This document shows, piece after piece, positions 61,201 through 64,000 of a stretch of DNA of 64,000 nucleotides. Source of the stretch: UBA964 sp037444685 (lineage in GTDB: Bacteria; Pseudomonadota; Gammaproteobacteria; Steroidobacterales; Steroidobacteraceae); contig JBBILX010000003.1 of the NCBI GenBank assembly GCA_037444685.1, forward strand, positions 1-64,000, in the 5' to 3' direction. Every line of letters begins with the position of its first letter. Within the stretch, counting starts at the first letter, position 1. Made by a program: the position numbers and the translations under genes. The notes under the pieces were generated by a model. That model was not told the origin of the DNA and ran no database searches. It saw only the letters and a list, made by a program, of their open reading frames with translations.

Positions 61201-62031
61201 GCCGACGAGCCGCTCGAGCAGAACTTCGTCCGCCGGCATGCGCTGCAATTCGCCGAACGCACCGGCTGCGACCTCGAGACCGCTGCCTTGCGCGTGTTCG
61301 GCAACGCGGACGGCGCCTATGGCGCGAACGTCAACCACCTCGTCGAAAACGGCCGCTGGGACGACGAGGAAGAGCTCGCCGAGACGTACCTGCGGCGCAA
61401 GAGCTTCGCCTTCGGCCGCGCGGGCCGCGCCATGCCACAGCCGGAGCTCCTCAAGGAGATGCTGGGCTCGGTCGAACTCTCCTACCAGAACCTCGACTCG
61501 GTCGAGCTCGGCGTCACGACGATCGACACGTATTTCGACACGCTGGGCGGCATCAGCCGGGCCGTCGAGCGCCAGCGCGGCGCCGCAGCGCCGGTCTACA
61601 TCGGCGACCAGACCCGCGGCACGGGCGTGGTACGCAGCCTCGCCGAGCAGGTCGCGCTCGAGTCGCGGACACGAACGCTCAACCCGAAGTGGTACGAGAG
61701 CATGCTGCGACACGGCTACGAGGGCGTGCGCCAGATCGAGACCCAGGTCACCAACACGATGGGATGGTCGGCCACGACGGGCGACGTGGCGCCGTGGGTC
61801 TACGAGCAGGTCTCGAAGACCTTCGTGCTCGATCGCGAGATGCGCGAACGCCTCGCGCGGCTCAATCCGGACGCGACGGCGAAGATCGCCCATCGGCTCC
61901 TCGAGGCGCATCGTCGCTGCTACTGGAGCCCGGACGACGCGACGCTCGAGGCGCTGCGCGAAGCCGGCGATGAGCTCGAGGACCGGATCGAGGGCGTCTA
62001 CGTGGAGCCGCGCATGGAGGCCAGCGCATGA
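58213..62031 (+). CDS. bchH: Magnesium chelatase large subunit BchH
   Basis: This 1272-residue porphyrin-binding subunit inserts Mg2+ into protoporphyrin IX with BchI and BchD, which are not in this window. Landmarks are VVSLTGFSLVGGPAYND, LFNFPPNAGNSGTAAHL, FGTHGALEFMPGKQTGL, LYAANNPSEGTIAKRR and the C-terminal TNTMGWSATTGDVAPWVYEQ. A cysteine cluster (Cys399, 402, 406, 420) lies in the linker, as I recall in other purple-bacterial BchH proteins. The start is ATG 58213 inside bchB, and the stop overlaps bchL as ATGA. The length is normal for the family. Confidence 0.95.
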   Translation: MPRRTSAAERPVGTAPVRFVIVTLDSHIASSAERAQRSLARELPGLRLSVHAASEWHDDPAALERCRRDIAEADIVVVTMLFVQDHIEAVLPALQARRARCDAMVCAMSAGEVTKLTRIGRFDMSREARGPLAMLKKLRGKDRDHSASAGERQMRMLRRVPKILRFIPGSAQDVRAYFLTLQYWLAGSEENVANMVRLLVDRYADGERRALRGTLEAAQPVEYPEVGVYHPRLAPRMTEDAAALPGTGDKGTVGLLLLRSYLLARNTDHYDGVIGALEARGLRVIPAFTNSLDARPAVARYFQRDGRPIVDAVVSLTGFSLVGGPAYNDASAAEGMLAGLDVPCLAAQPLEFQTLEQWAESGRGLTPVESTIMVGIPELDGSIGALIYGGRSDASGRQCTGCERGCRFGGEHHGRDMRACIERSETLARRVERLIALRRTARRDRRVAIVLFNFPPNAGNSGTAAHLAVFESLLHTLQAMRAAGYTVDLPESVDALRERIVRGNASRYGATANVHARIPADDQVRRERWLAEIEAQWGPAPGRMQSDGRSIFVLGERFGNVFVGIQPSFGYEGDPMRLLFEKGFAPTHAFSAFYRWLREDFGAHAVLHFGTHGALEFMPGKQTGLSARCWPERLIGDLPNFYLYAANNPSEGTIAKRRSGATLISYLTPPLAHAGLYRGLLDLKASIDRWRGLAPAEAAERGPLAATIQAQGAALSLAAAEPVWQEHELDARIAELHGKLVELESTLIPDGLHVVGAPPAPEQRIEMLLAMAEADDPEESQRIKREAIEAIVAGASPEAIAQRARGVVATDSAAVDPQAERFLERLRALARTNALLAEDHETRAILHALDGGFVPPAPGGDLLRTPDVLPTGRNIHGFDPFRIPSAFAIREGAAQAERLIERHLAEGHGYPASIAIVLWGTDNLKSEGAPLAQALALLGAQPRFDGYGRLCGAELIPLEQLGRPRIDVVITLSGIFRDLLPLQIRLLAEACHLAAAADEPLEQNFVRRHALQFAERTGCDLETAALRVFGNADGAYGANVNHLVENGRWDDEEELAETYLRRKSFAFGRAGRAMPQPELLKEMLGSVELSYQNLDSVELGVTTIDTYFDTLGGISRAVERQRGAAAPVYIGDQTRGTGVVRSLAEQVALESRTRTLNPKWYESMLRHGYEGVRQIETQVTNTMGWSATTGDVAPWVYEQVSKTFVLDREMRERLARLNPDATAKIAHRLLEAHRRCYWSPDDATLEALREAGDELEDRIEGVYVEPRMEASA

Positions 62032-62957
62032 GCATCGTGACCGAAGTGCCGGTCAGCGATCTGCGCGTCAAGGGACGAGGCGCACTCCCCTCGCGACCCG
62101 ACGGCGAGGGCAGCGTGCAGGTCGCGCTCGATCCAGCCGACCGGATCGGCAACGCCAAGGTGTTCGCGGTCTATGGCAAGGGCGGCATCGGCAAGAGCAC
62201 GACCTCGTCGAACCTGTCCGTTGCCTTCACCCGGCTCGGCAAGCGTGTGCTGCAGATCGGCTGTGACCCGAAGCATGACTCGACGTTCACATTGACCAAG
62301 CGGCTCGTCCCGACGGTCATCGACGTGCTCGAGTCGGTCGACTTCCATCCCGAGGAGCTGCGCGTCGAGGACTTCGTCTACGAGGGCTACAACGGCGTGA
62401 TGTGCGTCGAGGCCGGCGGACCGCCGGCTGGCACGGGCTGCGGCGGCTATGTGGTCGGGCAGACCGTCAAGCTGCTCAAGGAGCACCACCTGCTCGAGGA
62501 GACGGACGTCGTGATCTTCGACGTGCTCGGCGACGTCGTCTGCGGCGGTTTCGCGGCGCCGTTGCAGCATGCGGACCGCGCCTTGATCGTCACCGCGAAC
62601 GATTTCGACTCGATCTTCGCGATGAACCGTATCGTCGCCGCGATCCTCGCGAAGTCCAGGAACTACAAGGTGCGGCTCGGCGGCGTGATCGCCAATCGCA
62701 GTGCGTCGACCGATCAGATCGACCGGTTCAACGAGCGGATCGGGCTGCGCACGATGGCGCGCTTTCCGGACCTCGATGTGTTTCGCCGCAGTCGCCTGAA
62801 GAAGGCCACGCTATTCGAGATGGAACCGTCGCCCGAGCTCGAGGCCGTGCAGAACGAGTACCTGCGCCTCGCGGCGACGCTCTGGGAGGGCGTCGAGCCG
62901 CAGCTCGCCGAACCAATGCGCGACCGCGACATCTTCGACCTGCTCGGGTTCGACTGA
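62028..62957 (+). CDS. bchL: Light-independent protochlorophyllide reductase ATP-binding protein BchL
   Basis: This 309-residue NifH-like reductase component passes electrons to BchN-BchB with ATP hydrolysis. The P-loop is YGKGGIGKSTTSSNL (about 49-63). The switch region is IGCDPKHDSTFTLT. The two cysteines that bridge the subunits with a 4Fe-4S cluster are Cys138 (GTGCGGYVVG) and Cys172 (DVVCGGFAAPL). A 40-residue N-terminal extension is as in other proteobacteria. It is coupled to bchH by ATGA and 14 bp ahead of bchM. Confidence 0.97.
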   Translation: MSIVTEVPVSDLRVKGRGALPSRPDGEGSVQVALDPADRIGNAKVFAVYGKGGIGKSTTSSNLSVAFTRLGKRVLQIGCDPKHDSTFTLTKRLVPTVIDVLESVDFHPEELRVEDFVYEGYNGVMCVEAGGPPAGTGCGGYVVGQTVKLLKEHHLLEETDVVIFDVLGDVVCGGFAAPLQHADRALIVTANDFDSIFAMNRIVAAILAKSRNYKVRLGGVIANRSASTDQIDRFNERIGLRTMARFPDLDVFRRSRLKKATLFEMEPSPELEAVQNEYLRLAATLWEGVEPQLAEPMRDRDIFDLLGFD

Positions 62958-62971
62958 GGCTGGATTCGATC

Positions 62972-63676
62972 ATGAACGAGAGCTACCTGGCGCGCCGCGG
63001 GGAGCTGGAGACCTACTTCGACCGTACGGCCGCGGAGGCCTGGTCGAAGCTGACGTCCGATGCGCCGGTCGGCCGGATCCGCGCGACCGTGCGCGCGGGC
63101 CGCGACCGGATGCGGCGGACGCTGCTCGGTTGGCTCCCCGAGGACATGAGCGGCTGCCGGCTGCTCGATGCGGGCTGCGGCACCGGCGCGCTCGCGCTCG
63201 AAGCGGCCCGACGCGGCGCCGAGGTCGTTGCGGTCGATCTGTCGACGACGCTGATCGCCGTTGCGCGCGAGCGCCTCGAGCCGCTGCTCGCCGACAGCAG
63301 GGTGGACTTCCGCGTCGGTGACATGCTCGATCCGGCGCTGGGCCGTTTCGACTACGTCGTCGCGATGGACTCGCTGATCCATTACGCGACGCCCGACATC
63401 CTGCGCGCCGTGGTCGCGCTCGCCGACCGCACGGAACGCGGGATCCTGTTCACGTTCGCGCCAAGCACGCCGGCTCTGGAGCTCATGCACTTCGTCGGGC
63501 GGCTCTTTCCGAAAGGCAACCGGGCGCCGGCGATCGAGCCGGTGCGCGAATCGACGCTGCGTGCCGCGATCGCACGCCAGTCGGCGCTCGAGGACTGGCA
63601 GGCGTTCCGGACGCAGAAGATCTCCAGCGGTTTCTACCAATCACAGGCATTCGAGATTCGTCGGAGGACAACATGA
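62972..63676 (+). CDS. bchM: Magnesium-protoporphyrin O-methyltransferase BchM
   Basis: This 234-residue SAM-dependent enzyme methylates the C13 propionate of Mg-protoporphyrin IX. It starts ARRGELETYFDRTAAEAW, has the SAM motif LLDAGCGTGALALEAARRGA and the family's DMLDPALGRFDYVVAMDSLIHY, and ends ISSGFYQSQAFEIRRR. It overlaps acsF as ATGA. Its product is the substrate of AcsF, so the gene order follows the pathway. Confidence 0.95.
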   Translation: MNESYLARRGELETYFDRTAAEAWSKLTSDAPVGRIRATVRAGRDRMRRTLLGWLPEDMSGCRLLDAGCGTGALALEAARRGAEVVAVDLSTTLIAVARERLEPLLADSRVDFRVGDMLDPALGRFDYVVAMDSLIHYATPDILRAVVALADRTERGILFTFAPSTPALELMHFVGRLFPKGNRAPAIEPVRESTLRAAIARQSALEDWQAFRTQKISSGFYQSQAFEIRRRTT

Positions 63677-64000
63677 GCGGCACGGTCACCGAGCGATCCA
63701 TCCCGGCATGCGCGCCGAACGAGACCACCGAGAGGGCGACGGCAACGACGGTCCTGAACCCGCGCTTCTATACCACCGACTTCGATGCGATGGACCGCCT
63801 CGACATGACGCCGATCCGCGCGCAGTTCGACGCCCTGCTCGAGGAGTTCCGCGCCGACGCGAACAGGAACTTCTTCGAGCGCACGCCGGATTTCGTCGAC
63901 GAGATCCGCGATCTGGACGGCCCTCTGCGGCAGGAGTTCATCGACTTCCTGGTCAGTTCGATCACGGCCGAGTATTCGGGGTGCCTGCTCTATGGCGAGA
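63673..64000 (+). CDS. acsF: Mg-protoporphyrin IX monomethyl ester oxidative cyclase AcsF (partial, 5' end)
   Basis: The first 109 residues are in the window; the gene runs off the right edge. After a variable N-terminus the conserved core starts (NPRFYTTDFDAMDRLDMTP, then LLEEFRADANRNFFERTPDF and ITAEYSGCLLYGE), matching the di-iron oxidative cyclase that makes ring E using oxygen. The later iron ligands lie outside the window. Its presence shows that bacteriochlorophyll is made under air. It follows bchM directly with an ATGA overlap. Confidence 0.93.
   Translation, partial: MSGTVTERSIPACAPNETTERATATTVLNPRFYTTDFDAMDRLDMTPIRAQFDALLEEFRADANRNFFERTPDFVDEIRDLDGPLRQEFIDFLVSSITAEYSGCLLYGE

Noticed and set aside
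59155..61911. Long minus-strand open frame (918 codons) inside bchH
   Set aside because: It is Arg/Ala/Glu-rich shadow coding typical of GC-rich DNA. bchH on the plus strand is conserved along its whole length.

Overview
The window is GC-rich proteobacterial DNA, with strong Shine-Dalgarno sites and frequent ATGA/GTGA gene overlaps. The right end carries a bacteriochlorophyll operon (bchN, bchB, bchH, bchL, bchM and the start of acsF). AcsF uses oxygen, so the source is probably an aerobic anoxygenic phototroph. The many TonB-dependent receptors and Tat-exported enzymes suggest a heterotrophic gammaproteobacterium, but class-level placement is inference.

Layout. 1-1.4 kb is an insertion-sequence scar: a terminal repeat block, a terminator, an A+T-richer DUF6502 gene and the tail of a subtilase. 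1.4-3.4 kb holds relics of a NiFe-hydrogenase locus (hypE, hypD and an iron-sulfur subunit) joined and shortened by deletions. 3.6-24.5 kb is an island of exported proteins: three related flavin amine oxidases (one with an in-frame TAG), three DUF1838 proteins, three TonB-dependent receptors, a nitrilase-fold protein lacking the usual catalytic Glu, a secreted RidA-DUF1330 fusion, an acyl-CoA-dehydrogenase-like flavoprotein and a broken formylglycine-generating-enzyme-like gene.

24.5-47.4 kb is a catabolic region around a LysR regulator. The left arm (minus strand) encodes a hydrolase, a cupin, an ornithine-cyclodeaminase-family enzyme, an aldehyde dehydrogenase, a flavin monooxygenase and two fused relics. 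The right arm (plus strand) encodes a PhyH dioxygenase, a GMC oxidoreductase, an MFS carrier, a propionyl-CoA-synthetase-like ligase, a TonB-dependent receptor, a GPH symporter, a small protein, a methyltransferase, an FAD-linked oxidase and a methylaspartate ammonia-lyase interrupted by TAG. A second aldehyde dehydrogenase faces it. Receptor, carriers, oxygenases, dehydrogenases and a CoA ligase together look like a route for taking up and oxidising one unknown compound.

47.6-55.2 kb is mixed: a PH-domain protein, a cytochrome P460, an HxlR regulator, an M24 peptidase, a TetR regulator with a clear operator-like repeat cluster, a fasciclin protein, a DUF420 protein, an aspartyl protease and a two-component system. 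From 55.4 kb to the window end the bch genes run on one strand with overlaps or very short gaps. BchN-BchB-BchL form dark-operative protochlorophyllide reductase, BchH is the magnesium chelatase large subunit, BchM methylates Mg-protoporphyrin and AcsF closes ring E.

A recurring theme is gene decay. At least eight loci left of 46 kb are truncated, frameshifted, joined by deletion or stopped by TAG, while the bch genes and most catabolic genes are intact. No tRNA, rRNA or CRISPR array was recognised, and no stretch over 300 bases lacks a gene.
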